Assembly (NCBI GenBank): GCA_016647705.1
Contig: CM028335.1
Span: 2,418,001 to 2,482,000 of the forward strand
Source of the DNA: Eucommia ulmoides
Taxonomy: Eukaryota; Streptophyta; Magnoliopsida; Garryales; Eucommiaceae
Reading direction: 5' to 3'
Length of the DNA stretch: 64,000 nt
The translations under genes were made by a program, and so were the position numbers. The notes under the pieces are model-generated. The model saw only the letters and a list, made by a program, of their open reading frames with translations, did not search any database and was not told where the DNA came from. Below, piece after piece: positions 33,586 through 45,643 of this stretch (position 1 is its first letter; each line of letters opens with the position of its first letter).

Positions 33586-34559
33586 GTACATAATTTTGGA
33601 TGAAAAATGGATTGTGGTCAACTCGTGCCCTTCTAACGATTCGGTAAAAAATAAGAGAAAAACTTGAATCGTTGTTAGTAGAGTGATGAAATGATGAAAA
33701 TACCCCTTTTAAAAGGTCATGTACTGATCTGATCATAACTCATTTTATATCCAAAATCATTCACAAAGTTTTCAATTTTGTAAGATTGAAACAAATGTGA
33801 AACTTAAATAATCAAATATGCAATTTACTAACACTTAGGACACCCACCTCGTACTTTAAGGACCAAAATGTAATTTCCTGATTTTTTTTTTATGCAATTA
33901 ATAATCTATGTATATTTAATTTGAACACATTTCATAAATTGCTATTATAATTTACTAAAATATAAAATAAATAGTTATTATCCGTGCTTAAAGACACTAT
34001 TTTAAATTGAATAAATTGTGAAACACACAAAATTAATATGAATCATACCGTCAAGTTTAAATATATACACTAATTGAACGCATTCAAAAAAATACAGATT
34101 GATGAACTCGCTGATTGACAAAGATAAATTGCACGTGAGGGTGAGACCAACTTGCATATTGCGTTGCAGTTTGTGAGAAATCGATTTATGATTAGCGATT
34201 TGAAGGGATTTGTAATTTTAGAGAAATCACAACAAAAAGAGAAGATCGGCGTAGTGTACAAGATGTCGAAGTTGCGACGATTTCGTGAGAGAGATATCCC
34301 ATTGCGACTGAAAGAGATATGAAAACCCTAATTAAAATTATTTTTTATAAATTAAGTTGATTCAACGGTCTAAAATATAAATTAATTTATTTTACAATTC
34401 ATTAACCAACTGAAGTCTAATGACTAATGAGACCCTCTAAATTTCACCTCTTTTTTTTTTTGTTTTTTTGTTTTTTGGGTTTTACAGTTAGATGGCCAAC
34501 TTACGCACACCTTGACTATTCCCATTCCCAGACGATCTTAAGGGTACACTCTTCCGTAT

Positions 34560-34690
34560 TGGCATGATGCATTCAAAATTAAACTCAAGATTTAATTTCT
34601 GGAATGCTCTCCAGGAGAGTCGAACCCTATTTAATAAGAAAAATTGACATATTTTCTTGCCAACCGATCTGGTATTTCACCTCCCTTTAA
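34560..34690 (-). repeat. tRNA-like (SINE-type?) repeat in R1; sisters in R2-R4
   Basis: The minus strand reads GGTTGGCAAG-type sequence and then GGGTTCGACTCTCC, which matches a pol III B box (GGTTCGANNCC), followed by a conserved AATTAAATCTTGAGTTTAAT tail. Sisters lie at about 41695-41820, 44630-44765 and 52100-52230. An A box is not convincing and no poly-A tail is seen, so the SINE label is tentative. Confidence 0.35.
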
Positions 34691-34740
34691 TCGATTAATG
34701 TTGTGAGTAATTAAATTAATTATTTAGTATAGTTGTAATA

Positions 34741-36350
34741 TCTATATAATAAAACAGGACGGCTTTTTCGTTTACTAGGACAAACAAAATATGATTAGGA
34801 CAAATAAAATACTAATGAGAACAAACAAATGCTGACTAGGACAAACATAAAAAAAATCAATTTTGGTAAAAGGTTGACTCAATTTTCCTTAATTAATTTA
34901 ATTACATAATTGAACAACTACACAATTCTTTAATTAGACATAGCAATTAGTGAGAATATAAAAGTAGATTAATTAGGGAGAATTGATTAATTAATATAAA
35001 AAAGGAATGGTTTATTGAGTTATAAAAAAAGAAACATACATTTTTTATATATTTCTTAATTCTTTAAATATTGAGAAAAAAACAAAACAACCTACAAATT
35101 TATATCATATATTAATTTATTCCTTAATTATTTAATTAAATGTTTCTAATTAAAATTTGCATCGTTGTCTATCTCGGTTGTCGGCACCATACTTCGATTT
35201 CAACTGTTTCTTCGATTGCTTATTACTTTGATTTTTTTTTTTTTTTTTATTTCTTATTCAATTTTAAAATCTCCAATTGATGCTTGGACGGTGACCCCTG
35301 GAGTTGAAGCAGTGTCGTTTCTTAATTAACAGATCATTTTTTAGGTATGTTTAACTAACCTCAACCTTAAGTTTCGAATCCCCAAACAATTTTTTCTCTT
35401 TTTGTTACAATACTTTTATTTATATTCCTAGAAAACTGGGAATACAAACTAAAATTTGGAACAGAAACACTACGGTGGTATTTGTTTAGTGTTTTTGCTC
35501 TTCAATTTCTATTTTTGTTCCTCCAAAAACCACTTAGGTAGCATTTGTTTTAATGGGAATTGGGGTTTCCGAATTGCAATTAAAAATGAACGCATGTAAA
35601 AATCTGAAACGTAACCGAATTCTTCCATTTTGCCTCTACATTATTAGTACTAAAAATTTTTCCCTTTTGTACAGATGATGAATAATATCAATCTCGGGAT
35701 GGAGGTGGCGAGGGCTCACGGGATGGTGGCGAAATATGGTCAGGACTCATCTCTTGCCCTCTTCACCGATGTCACCAACTCCAAATACTCTTTCTCTCTC
35801 TCTCTCTCTCTCCAAATTTACATTATTGGTGTATCAATATGTGTGCTAATGTATATTGTTTGTTTGATTTTAATGGATGCTCAATTTGTAGGATGGATTC
35901 ATACTGTTTTATTACCACCATCATCATTTAAGTATTGTGCTATGTGGTAATGCTTAATTGGGAGAAAACTAATGCATAAATTGTTGACTGGAATGACGTT
36001 TTATTTGCAAATAGATTTAAGTGATTTTAGTCAGAAGTTGATTCTAATATTTAAGTAGTTTTAGTCAGAAGTTGATTATGATATTATTGTTAATTTTTTT
36101 ATTTTTTGTTGTGCGCACCTGCGGTTTAGTGATTGTTTTTTATATTTAAATTTGTAATATATAGTTTTGTTTTAGTTACTGTTTTGAGACAATGAGATTT
36201 GAGAGTATTGAAAAAATTAAGAGGATTTTATTAATAAACTTAGTTATTTTTTTGTATTTAATAAATAACATTATTTTTATATTAAATTAATTATATATTT
36301 AATAATAATAAATTTAAAACCCGTGCTTTCGGGCACGGAGTATACGCTAG
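34741..36350 (+). mobile_element. Non-autonomous Helitron, 1610 bp, base-exact ends
   Basis: It starts TCTATATAATAAAACAGGAC and ends with the hairpin CCGTGCTTTCGGGCACGG plus AGTATACGCTAG. It sits exactly between A and T: left flank gttgtaata, right flank tttaataag. R2, R3 and R4 hold the empty site ttgtaatatttaataaat (for example near 41872-41888). An exon-like open segment at 35675-35791 follows a splice-acceptor-like tttgtacag and reads MMNNINLGMEVARAHGM and then AKYGQDSSLALFTDVTN. It may be a captured host exon; I do not recognise the gene. No Rep/helicase is present. Confidence 0.92.
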
Positions 36351-36615
36351 TTTAATAAGTATAATTACTTTATCGTTGACTTTGGACTTGTCCACAATAC
36401 ACATGTTAGTTGAAAATCAAGAGAAATTGCCATGTAATAATATAATTAAAAAATAATAAAATTAAATCACATAATCACGTACTTATTTCAAACGTCAACT
36501 TGTACAATCAAATCATTAGAATCCAAATGATAAAACTTTCTTCGAATCTAAGATTTATAATAAACCGTTTGATTTTACCTCGACAAGTAAATAACAAAAA
36601 AATGTATTAATATAT

Positions 36616-37898
36616 GGAGTTATTTACGTAATAAATAATTTTTTTTAAAAAAAAATCTAACAAAAAGTATTTTTAATTTATTTACACAATCAAAATATCC
36701 CAATATTCTGAATATCGAAACTTGTTTTATTTTTAATTTTTTAATTTTTTTTTGTCCCCATGTTCCGAATACTGGGGCCAAAAAAAATTGGACCAAGGAG
36801 TAGGTCATTTTTTTCTTGCCAACAGTGAGAGAGAGAGAGAGAGAACGAAAGTGAATGGTTATCTTGAAAAAAAATCCAAGGGTTTTTGACACTTTATAAC
36901 CCTAAAATTTGACCATTATTTCACTTTGAACATTTTTTTTTTTGTTTTTTAGGTTTTACTTTTTTTCTTTTTTTTTTTTTATTTCGTTTTTTTATAAAGA
37001 ATTTTTTTTTTGGTTTGTTAATTTTAATTTGTTTGATTGTTGTAATTTTAATTTAAAAATGAGGTCAAATGGTCGATTGAATAAATAAAACATTTGACTG
37101 ATTAAAATAGTGAGGTAAAAAGTTCTGAAAACTAATCAAGTCAGTCGATCGACTTGACAAATTAGTCGACTGTTAAAAATAGTTGGTTTAAATTGCATAT
37201 CTTGATCCATTCGGTGAACCGAATGGGGCATCATTACTTTATATCATGGATTTTTTATTTTTATTTTATTATTAATAAAGTAAAATATTTTTTTATTTTT
37301 AATTAAATTCAAGTAAAAATTCAATTTGGTCGATAAGATACCACATTCGGTTGATTGATTTGATCAAGATATGTAATTTAAACTCGCTATTTTCAATTGT
37401 CGACTTATTTGTCAAGTCGGTCGACCGACTTGATTAGTTTTCAGAATTTTTTATCTCACTACTTTAACCAATCAAACGTTTCACTTATTCGATCGATCGT
37501 TGACTTCACTTTTAAATTAAAATTACAACAATCAAAGAAATTAAAATTAACAAACAAAAAAAAAAAATATGAAAAAACGAAATTAAAAAAAAAAAGGTAA
37601 AAACTAAAAAAAAAAAATGCTCAAAGTAAAATAATGGTCAAACTTTAGAGTTATAAAGTGTCAAAAACCCTTGGGTTCTTTCCAAGAATCTCTCTCTCTC
37701 TCTCGGCGTTTTGAACACAGGGACTTGGTCCAAATTTTTTTGGTTCTAGCGTTTTGAATGCCAGGATCAAAAAAATAAAAAAACAAAAACAAGTCCCGGT
37801 GTTCGGTACACCGGGATACTTAGGTTGTGTAAATAAGTTAAAAAACACTCTTTGTCAGAATTTTTTTTTTTTTAAATATTTATTACGTAAACAACTCC
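36616..37898. mobile_element. Long-inverted-repeat element LIR-1 in R1, 1283 bp
   Basis: The tips GGAGTTATTTACGTAATAA and, from the right, GGAGTTGTTTACGTAATAA are followed by inverted arms of more than 500 bp. Landmarks in order are ttatttacaca, the GC box around cccggtgttcgg, ccaagggtttttgacac and acttgattagttttcag. The flanks taatatat and taatctat suggest an 8-bp target duplication (one mismatch). Arms differ by point changes and small indels. No gene. Confidence 0.8.
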
Positions 37899-38049
37899 TA
37901 ATCTATGTTCTAAACTCATGTTAACATTCTATTTTTTGTTTTTTATTTTCGTCTCTAGAATTTCTTTTTTGTTTTTATTTATTTTTGTTTCTTTAAGTTC
38001 TATTTTTGTATGTGTTTTTTCTTCTCGAATAATTTTCTAACCACCGAGG

Positions 38050-39185
38050 AGTTTCGAGAGGATAAATTTAAGAGGTAATTGCCTGTTTTTTATGTTAGGC
38101 TATGTATTAGATATTGGCGGATATCTTCAAGTATCATCACTAAATATGACGATATGTAAAAATTGTGAATTTCTGTATTTTTTTTTTATGATAAAACTTT
38201 CTTTGAAGATTTATATTATAAATCAATATGGTATTTTATAATTTTAATTATTTTTTATGATTTATTTATTTTTGAAAAATAGGGGGTTAATTTTTATTTT
38301 TTTTTAAATTCAAGGAAAAAATTTACGCTCATATAATTCTCACCTCCATTTCCTAAACGGTTATTAAATTACATTATTTATCCTTTAATTACAAATTTCA
38401 ATTTCAATTTTATTATATTGTTTCTGGGATTTCATTTGTCACAAACAAAATAAGGGATTTACAGTATTGGCTTTGGTTTACATAAAATTAAATGGTTCGG
38501 TTTAAAAATCGAAAGTAAACTGTCGGTTTTGAGTTTGGTTTTAGTTTCAAGTGAAACCGGTCCAATATCGAACTGTTTCCATCCCTAGTTGTAATGTAGT
38601 GCGTTTCTAGTAGGGAACATCTCAACGTGTAATGTATTTGGATTCATGTCACGAAAGGTTCGGACAGTTTTACGCTGATTGTCAGCTACCTAATACAGCT
38701 ATCCTCTTTACGCAGGTTTGAGACGGGTTATGTAAAGAATAAGACATAAAAAACCCACAGCCCCCAGCGGAGTTAATTTCAACCCATACCGAAAGTACGA
38801 AAAAATAGTCATTATGATATTAGTGGTTATTGACAATCTTTAACTTGCCTAGTCCTTAAAAAATCATTTGATATTGAAAGTGGATTTTATTTTTTATTTT
38901 TAAAAAAACTACCATGTAAAAATAAATAATTATGGGGCTTTCGTTGAACAGTCCATCGATTAAAATTTAAGCCATAAAGTCCAAAACTTTAGGCATTTTA
39001 TACCAAGCTTATCAAACTTTTCTTGGACAAAAATATTCCTATATATTTTATCATCAAATTTACGCAAACAAAAAAATTGTCGCCGTTTTTCATTGTCTAC
39101 AACTCTCATAAATAAAAAGTCACAAAAAATTGATTCATTTCAAAAACGAAATCGATCAATAATATAAAGTTATTGATCGTAATCT
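38050..39185. other. Non-coding block between LIR-1 and the minisatellite in R1
   Basis: Shared with 49070-50190 (R3) and 56440-57585 (R4). It contains a retroelement-like phrase (gaaaccggtccaatatcgaa) and a short open frame starting MLGYVLDIGG at about 38093 that differs between copies and is interrupted. In R4 a 110-codon minus-strand frame at 56890-57222 is open only in that copy. I do not call either a gene. Confidence 0.4.
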
Positions 39186-39565
39186 GACGATATTCACATT
39201 CACATGAGGAGTATTTTGGTGAGAAAAAAATAATATCATAATTAAAAAAAATAAAATAAAAAAACCAAAAAAAAAAAGAAACAAAACAGTTGATGTTACA
39301 TTCAACACTCACAAGTGTTGAATGTTACATTTAACATTCACATGAGGGGTATTTTGGTCATAAAAAAATAGCATCATAAAAATAAAAAATAAAAAAATGA
39401 TGTTACATTAAACACTCACAGGTGTTGAATGTTATATTCAACATCCACATGAGGGGTATTTTGGTTAGAAAAAAATAGTATAAAAAAAATAAAAATAAAA
39501 TAAAAAATAATAATAATTTTGATGTTACATTCAACATCCATATGAGGGGTATTTTGATCAGAAAA
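39186..39565. repeat. Palindromic minisatellite in R1
   Basis: Units of about 80-115 bp contain gatgttacattcaacactca, gttgaatgttacattcaac and catgaggggtattttgg, then an A-rich spacer. The word gttgaatgttacattcaac is itself an inverted repeat (nine-base arms, one-base loop). Confidence 0.85.
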
Positions 39566-40179
39566 AGACAAAAGGACTTATTGGTGAAAAAAAAAAAGTA
39601 ATGGGAGTAATTGGTAATTTTTTTTGTATTTTGGGACTAAATGGTGCATGCCCCTAAAAACATTCTACTCGAAATAATTTAAAGAATTTTTTTAGGGGCG
39701 GTTATCGAAAGTTTTCATGAGGAGATGAAAACTGTCAAATTATTTTATTATTTTTTCAATTTATGTTCCGCACTTTTAATAATATCTAGACATGAATAAT
39801 TATAATTTCATTAATCATCTCTTCATATAATCATAAATAATTATATTTTGATTACTTGATTAAATTATACAAACGCATTTGTCTAAATAATAATTTCAAA
39901 ATGACATCTCAATGAACGTTTTCAATCTTGCAAAAAAAGAAAAGAAAATATGTTGTACATAATTTTGAATGGAAAATGGGTTTTGCTCAACTTGTGACCT
40001 TCTAACGATTCGGTAAAAAATAAGAGAGAAAATTTTAAATCGTTGTTAGTAGAGTGATGAAATGATAAAAATATCCCTTTTAAAATGTCATATACTGACC
40101 TGACCACACAACTCATTTTATGTCCGAAATATTCACAAAGTTTTCAATTTTGGAAGATTGAAACAAATGTGAAACTTAA

Positions 40180-40786
40180 GGCCCCGTTTGGTAACCATTT
40201 CCATTTCAGAAATTCCCATCTCATTCCCAGATTTTTGGGAATTCTGTTTGGGAATAGCGTTTGGTAATTTTTGTTTCCGTTTCCATTTCATTTCCATTTG
40301 AGAATTGTGCCCACTTTTTTCTTAAGAAATGAGAAATAAAAAAAAGTTGTTTTTCATTATTCCCATTCTATTCCCAAAACACATTGTCACTGTTCACCCG
40401 CCGGCCCTGCCCGCCACCGTCTGCCGCCGCCGGCCATTCCGGCGACCGTCGTCGGTCACCGTCTGGCCGGAAACTTTCCGACCACTTCCGGTCGCTGGCC
40501 ACTGTCACCCACCCGCCACTGCTGTCCGGCCGTCGCCGTCGGCGCCGGCGCCGGAGCCACCACCGGCGACGGCACCACCGCCATCAGACCAAAACAGGAA
40601 AAAAAAAAAAATAAAAAAATTAGGATAAAATCGTTACCAAACACAATTCTCTTCCCAAAACCAAAAAAAAATTATTGTTACCAAACGTGATTCTACTCCC
40701 AAGAAGAAAACAAAATTCTCATCCTATCCCATCCCATTCCCATCCCACTGCTGGAATGGAAATAGAAACGGTTACCAAACGCCACC
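40180..40786. mobile_element. Tourist/PIF-Harbinger-like MITE in R2, 607 bp
   Basis: The ends are GGCCCCGTTTGGTAACC and, from the right, GGTGGCGTTTGGTAACC, flanked by TAA (40177-40179, 40787-40789). R4 shows the empty site tttaaatgattaaatatgc. The core is strongly GC-rich (gtcgccgtcggcgccggcg) in contrast to its surroundings. Confidence 0.9.
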
Positions 40787-42143
40787 TAAATGATCAAATA
40801 TGCAATTTATTAACACTTAGGACACCCACCTCATACTTTAAGGACCAAAATATAATTTCCTGAATTTTTTTTATGCAATTAATAATCTATGTATATTTAA
40901 TTTGAACACATTTCATAAATTGCTATTATAATTTACTAAAAATATAAAATAAATAGTTTTTATATATGGTTAAAGACACTAGTTTAAATTGAAAAAATTG
41001 TGAAACACAAAATTAATATGAACCATAACGTCAAGTTTAAATATATACACTAATTGAGTGCATTCAAAAAAATACGGATTGATGAACTCGCTGATTGACA
41101 GAGATAAATCGCACGCGAGAGTGAGACCAACTTGCATATTGTGTTGCAGTTTGTGAGAAATCGATTTATGATTAGCGCTTTGCAAGAAATCAATTTGCGA
41201 TTTGTAATCTGAGAGAAATCACAACAGAAAGAGAAGATCGGCGTAGTGTACGAGAGATCGAAGTTACGATTGCGAGAAATCAAAACAAAGAGATAAGATC
41301 AGAAATTTGAGCGACAAATCGAAGTTGAATTGCAAAATTCAAAACAGAGAGAAAAGATCGAAGATTTGTGTGAGATATCGAAGACCTAATATTGAAGATA
41401 TTAAGACAGAAAGAACAATGATTTCGTGAGAGAGATATCCCATTGCGACTGAAAGAGATATGAAAACCCTAATTAAAATTATTTTTTATAAATTAAGTTG
41501 ATTCAACGGTCTAAAATATAAATTAATTTATTTTACAATTAATTAACCAACTGAAGTCTAATGACTAATGAGACCCTCTAAATTTCACCTCTTTTTTTTT
41601 TCTTTTTGTTTTTTCGGTTTTACAGTTAGATAGTCAACTTACGCACACCTTGACTATTCACATTCCCAGATGATCTTAACGGTACACTCCTCCACATCAG
41701 TATGGTGCATTCAGAATTAAACTCAAGATTTAATTTCCGGAAAGCTCTCCAGGAGAGTCGAACCCTGATTAATAAGAAAAATAGACACCTCTTCTTACCA
41801 ACCGGACTGGTATTTCACCTCCCTTTAATAGATTAATGTTGTGAGTAATTAAAATAATTATTTAGTATAGTTGTAATATTTAATAAATATAATTACTTTA
41901 TCGTTGACATTTGACTTATCCATAATAGACATGTTAGTTGAAAATCAAGAGGAATTGCAATGTAATAATATAATTAAAAAATAATAAAATTAAATCACAT
42001 AATCACGTACTTATTTCAACGTCAACTTGTATAATCAAATCATTAGAATCCAATGATAAAACTTTCTTCAAATCTAAGATTTTATATTATAAATCGTTTG
42101 GTAGTAAATCGACAACTTAAGTAAAAAAAATGTATTAATGTAT

Positions 42144-42590
42144 GGAGTTGTTTATGTAATAAATATTTTTTTTTAAAAAAAATTCTGACAAAAGGTTTTT
42201 TTAATTTATTTACACAATTCAAGTATCCTGGTGTTCCGAACACCGACACTTATTTTACTTTTTAATTTTTAATTTTTTTTGTCTTTGCGTTTCGAAAACT
42301 GAGACCAAAAAAATTTGGACCAAGGACTAAGTCATTTTTTTCTTGCCAACATTGACAGAGAGAGAGAGAGAGGAGAGAGAGATAACGAAAGTGAATGGTT
42401 ATCTTGAAAAAAAATCCAAGGGTTTTTGACACTTTATAACCCTAAAATTTGACCGTTATTTCACTTTGAACATTTTTTTTTTGTTTTTTAGGTTTTACTT
42501 TTTTTATTTTTTTATTTTTAATTTCGCTTTTTTATAAATATTTTATTTTTTTTTGGTTTCTTAATTTTAATTTGTTTATGATTCTTTGTC
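42144..42590. mobile_element. Truncated LIR-1 element in R2
   Basis: Left tip GGAGTTGTTTATGTAATAAA and left arm only, ending in the gttttaggttttacttttt region. The right arm is missing. Confidence 0.75.
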
Positions 42591-42659
42591 ACTTTTTATA
42601 TGTTCCAAAAAAAATAAAAATAAAAAAATCTTGATTTTAGTATAAAATCGTTACTAAAC

Positions 42660-43210
42660 GTAATGTAAAATAAGAGAACAATTGATGTTATATTCAACAT
42701 TTACAGGTATTGAATGTAACATCCACATGTGTTCAATGTAATATCATATGTATTTTACCCTGCATACAAAAATAAGAGAATAATGGATGCTACATTCAAC
42801 ATTCACATAAGGAGTATTTTGATCAGAAAAAAATAATATTATAATAAAAAAAAAAAAAAAAAAAAAACAAACAAAAAAATAAAACAAAACAGTTGATGTT
42901 ACATTCAACACTCACAGGTGTTGAATGTTACATTCAACATTCAACATTCACATGAGGGGTATTTTGGTCAGAAAAAAATAGTATCATAAAAAAAAAAAAA
43001 AAAAAAAAAAATTTAAAAAAAAAAAAAAAAAACAAACAAACAAATGATGTTACATTCAACACTCACAGGTGTTGAATGTTACATTCAACATCCACATGAG
43101 GGGTATTTTGGTTAGAAAAAAATAGTATAAAAAAATAAAAAATAAAATAAAAAATAATAATAATTTTGATGTTACATTCAACATCCATATGAGGGGTATT
43201 TTGATCAGAA
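42660..43210. repeat. Palindromic minisatellite in R2
   Basis: Same family as 39186-39565, with more units and with poly-A spacers of 20 or more bases (42844-42867, 42988-43032). Confidence 0.85.
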
Positions 43211-45290
43211 AAAGATAAAAGGACTTATTGGTGAAAAAAGAAAGTAATGGGAGTAATTGGTAATTTCTTTTGTATTTTGGGACTAAATGGTGCATGCCCC
43301 TAAAAACAATCTACTCGAAATAATTTAAAGATTTTTTTTAGTGGCGGTTATCGAAAGTTTTCATGAGGAGATGAAAACTGTCAAATTATTTTATTATTTT
43401 TTCAATTTATGTTCCGCACTTTTAATAATATCTAGACATGAATAATTATAATTTCATTAATCATCTCTTCATATAATCATAAATAATTACATTTTGATTA
43501 CTTGATTAAATTATACAAACGCATTTGTCTAAATAATAATTTCAAAATGACATCTCAATCAACGTTTTCAATCAAGCAAAAAAAAAAAAGAAAATATATT
43601 GTACATAATTTTGGATAGAAAATGGGTTGTGCAAAACTCGTGCCCTTCTAACGATTCGGTAAAAAATAAGAGAGAAAAACTTGAATCGTTGTTAGTAAAA
43701 TGATGAAATGATGAAAATACCCCTTTTAAAAGGTCATGTACTGACCTGATCATAACTCATTTTATGTCCAAAATCATTCACAAAGTTTTCAATTTTGTAA
43801 AATTGAAATAAATGTGAAATGATCAAATATGCAATTTACTAACACTCAGGACACCCACCTCATACTTTAAGGACCAAAATATAATTTCCTGAATTTTTTT
43901 TATGCAATTAATAATCTATGTATATTTAATTTGAACCCATTTCATAAATTGCTATTATAATTTACTAAAAATATAAAATAAATAGTTTTTATCTGTGGTT
44001 AAAGACACTATTTTAAATTGAAAAAAATTGTGAAACACAAAATTAATATGAACCATACCATTAAGTTTAAATATATACACTAATTGAATGCATTCAAAAA
44101 AATACAGATCGATGAATTCGCTGATCTGAGATTCGCTGATTTGAGAGAAATCACAACAAAAAGAGAAGATCGGCGTAGTGTACGAGAGATCGAAGTTGCG
44201 ATTGCAAGAAATTAAAACAAAGAGAGAAGATTAGAAATTTGAGCGACAAATCGAAATTGAATTGCAAAATTCCGAACAGAGATAAAAGATCGGAAATTTG
44301 TGTGAGAGATCGAAGCTCCAATATTAGAGATATTAAGACAGAAAGAACAACGATTTCGTGAGAGAGATATTCCATTGCGACTGAAAGAGATATGAAAACC
44401 CTAATTAAAATTAATTTTTATAAATTAAGATAATCCAACGGTCCAAAATATAAGTTAATTTATTTTACAATTCATTAACCAATTGAAGTCTAATAACTAA
44501 TGAGACCCTCTAAATTTCACCTCTTTTTTTTTCTTTTTGTTTTTTCGGTTTTACAGTTAGATGACCAACTTACGTACACCTTGACTATTCACATTCTCAG
44601 ACGATCTTAACAGTGCACTCCTCCGCATCGGCAATGTGCATTTAGAATTAAACTCAAGATTTAATTTCCGGAATACTCTCCAGGAAAGTCGAACCCTAAT
44701 TAATAAGGAAAATAGACACCTCTTCTTGTCAACCGGTCTGGTATTTCACCTCCCTTTAATCGATTAATGTTGTGAGTAATTAAATTAATTATTTAGTATA
44801 GTTGTAATATTTAATAAATATAATTACTTTATCGTTGACATTTGACTTATCCATAATAGACATGTTAGTTGAAAATCAAGAGGAATTGCAATGTAATAAT
44901 ATAATTAAAAAATAATAAAATTAAATCACATAATCACGTACTTATTTCAACGTCAACTTGTATAATCAAATCATTAGAATCCAATGATAAAACTTTCTTC
45001 AAATCTAAGATTTATATTATAAATCGTTTGGTAGTAAATCGACAAGTTAAGTACAAAAAAATGTATTAATCTATGGAGTTGTTTATGTAATAAATATTTT
45101 TTTTAAAAAAAAATAATTCTGACAGAAGGTATTTTTAATTTATTTACACAATCCAAGTATCCTGATGTTCTGAACACCGACACTTATTTTATTTTTTAAT
45201 TTTTAATTTTTTTTGTCTCTGCGTTTCGAACACTGGGACCAAAAAAATTTGGACCAAGGAATAAGATATTTTTTTCATGCCAACAGTGAC

Positions 45291-45324
<34 letters not shown>

Positions 45325-45643
45325 TAACGAAAGTGAATGGTTATCTTGAAAAAAAATCCAAGGGTTTTTGACACTTTATAACCCTAAAATTTGACCATTA
45401 TTTCACTTTGAACATTTTTTTTTGTTTTTTAGGTTTTACTTTTTTTTCTTTTTTTTTTAATTTCTCTTTTTTATAAAGATTTTTTTTTTTGGTTTGTTAA
45501 TTTTAATTTGTTTGATTGTTGTAATTTTAATTTAAAAATGAGGTCAAACGGTCGATTGAATAAGTCAAACGTTTGACTGGTTAAAATAGTGAGGTAAAAA
45601 ATTCTGAAAACTAATCAAGTCGGTTGACCAACTTGACAAATTA

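Larger units (their letters stand above)
32349..39655. repeat. R1: first copy of the four-copy tandem array
   Basis: Starts acaatctactctaaataat and ends where the same phrase recurs at 39656. It carries its own hAT element (32418-33300) and Helitron (34741-36350); without them the unit is about 4.8 kb. Order inside: a block ending in ttgtgagtaattaaattaat, a long-inverted-repeat element (36616-37898), a block with cggtttggttttagtttc-like words (38450-38590), and a palindromic minisatellite. No protein gene is recognised in any copy. Confidence 0.85.
39656..43300. repeat. R2: second array copy, shortened
   Basis: Matches R1 to the LIR element, which is truncated (from 42144; homology stops near 42580), then jumps to the minisatellite. 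It therefore lacks the right LIR arm and the following block (about 2 kb). It carries a private Tourist-like MITE at 40180-40786. Confidence 0.85.

Noticed and set aside
33960..34010. Helitron-like end (ttatccgtgcttaaagacact) in each R unit
   Set aside because: Resembles the Helitron 3' region, but CTRR and the hairpin are not preserved; too decayed to call.
34560..34690. Functional tRNA gene
   Set aside because: Only a B-box-like motif is visible; no cloverleaf or A box could be built.
38093..38290. Short frame starting MLGYVLDIGG, also at about 49102 and 56467
   Set aside because: Repeats in three array copies but ends in T-rich low complexity and varies in frame; no family recognised.
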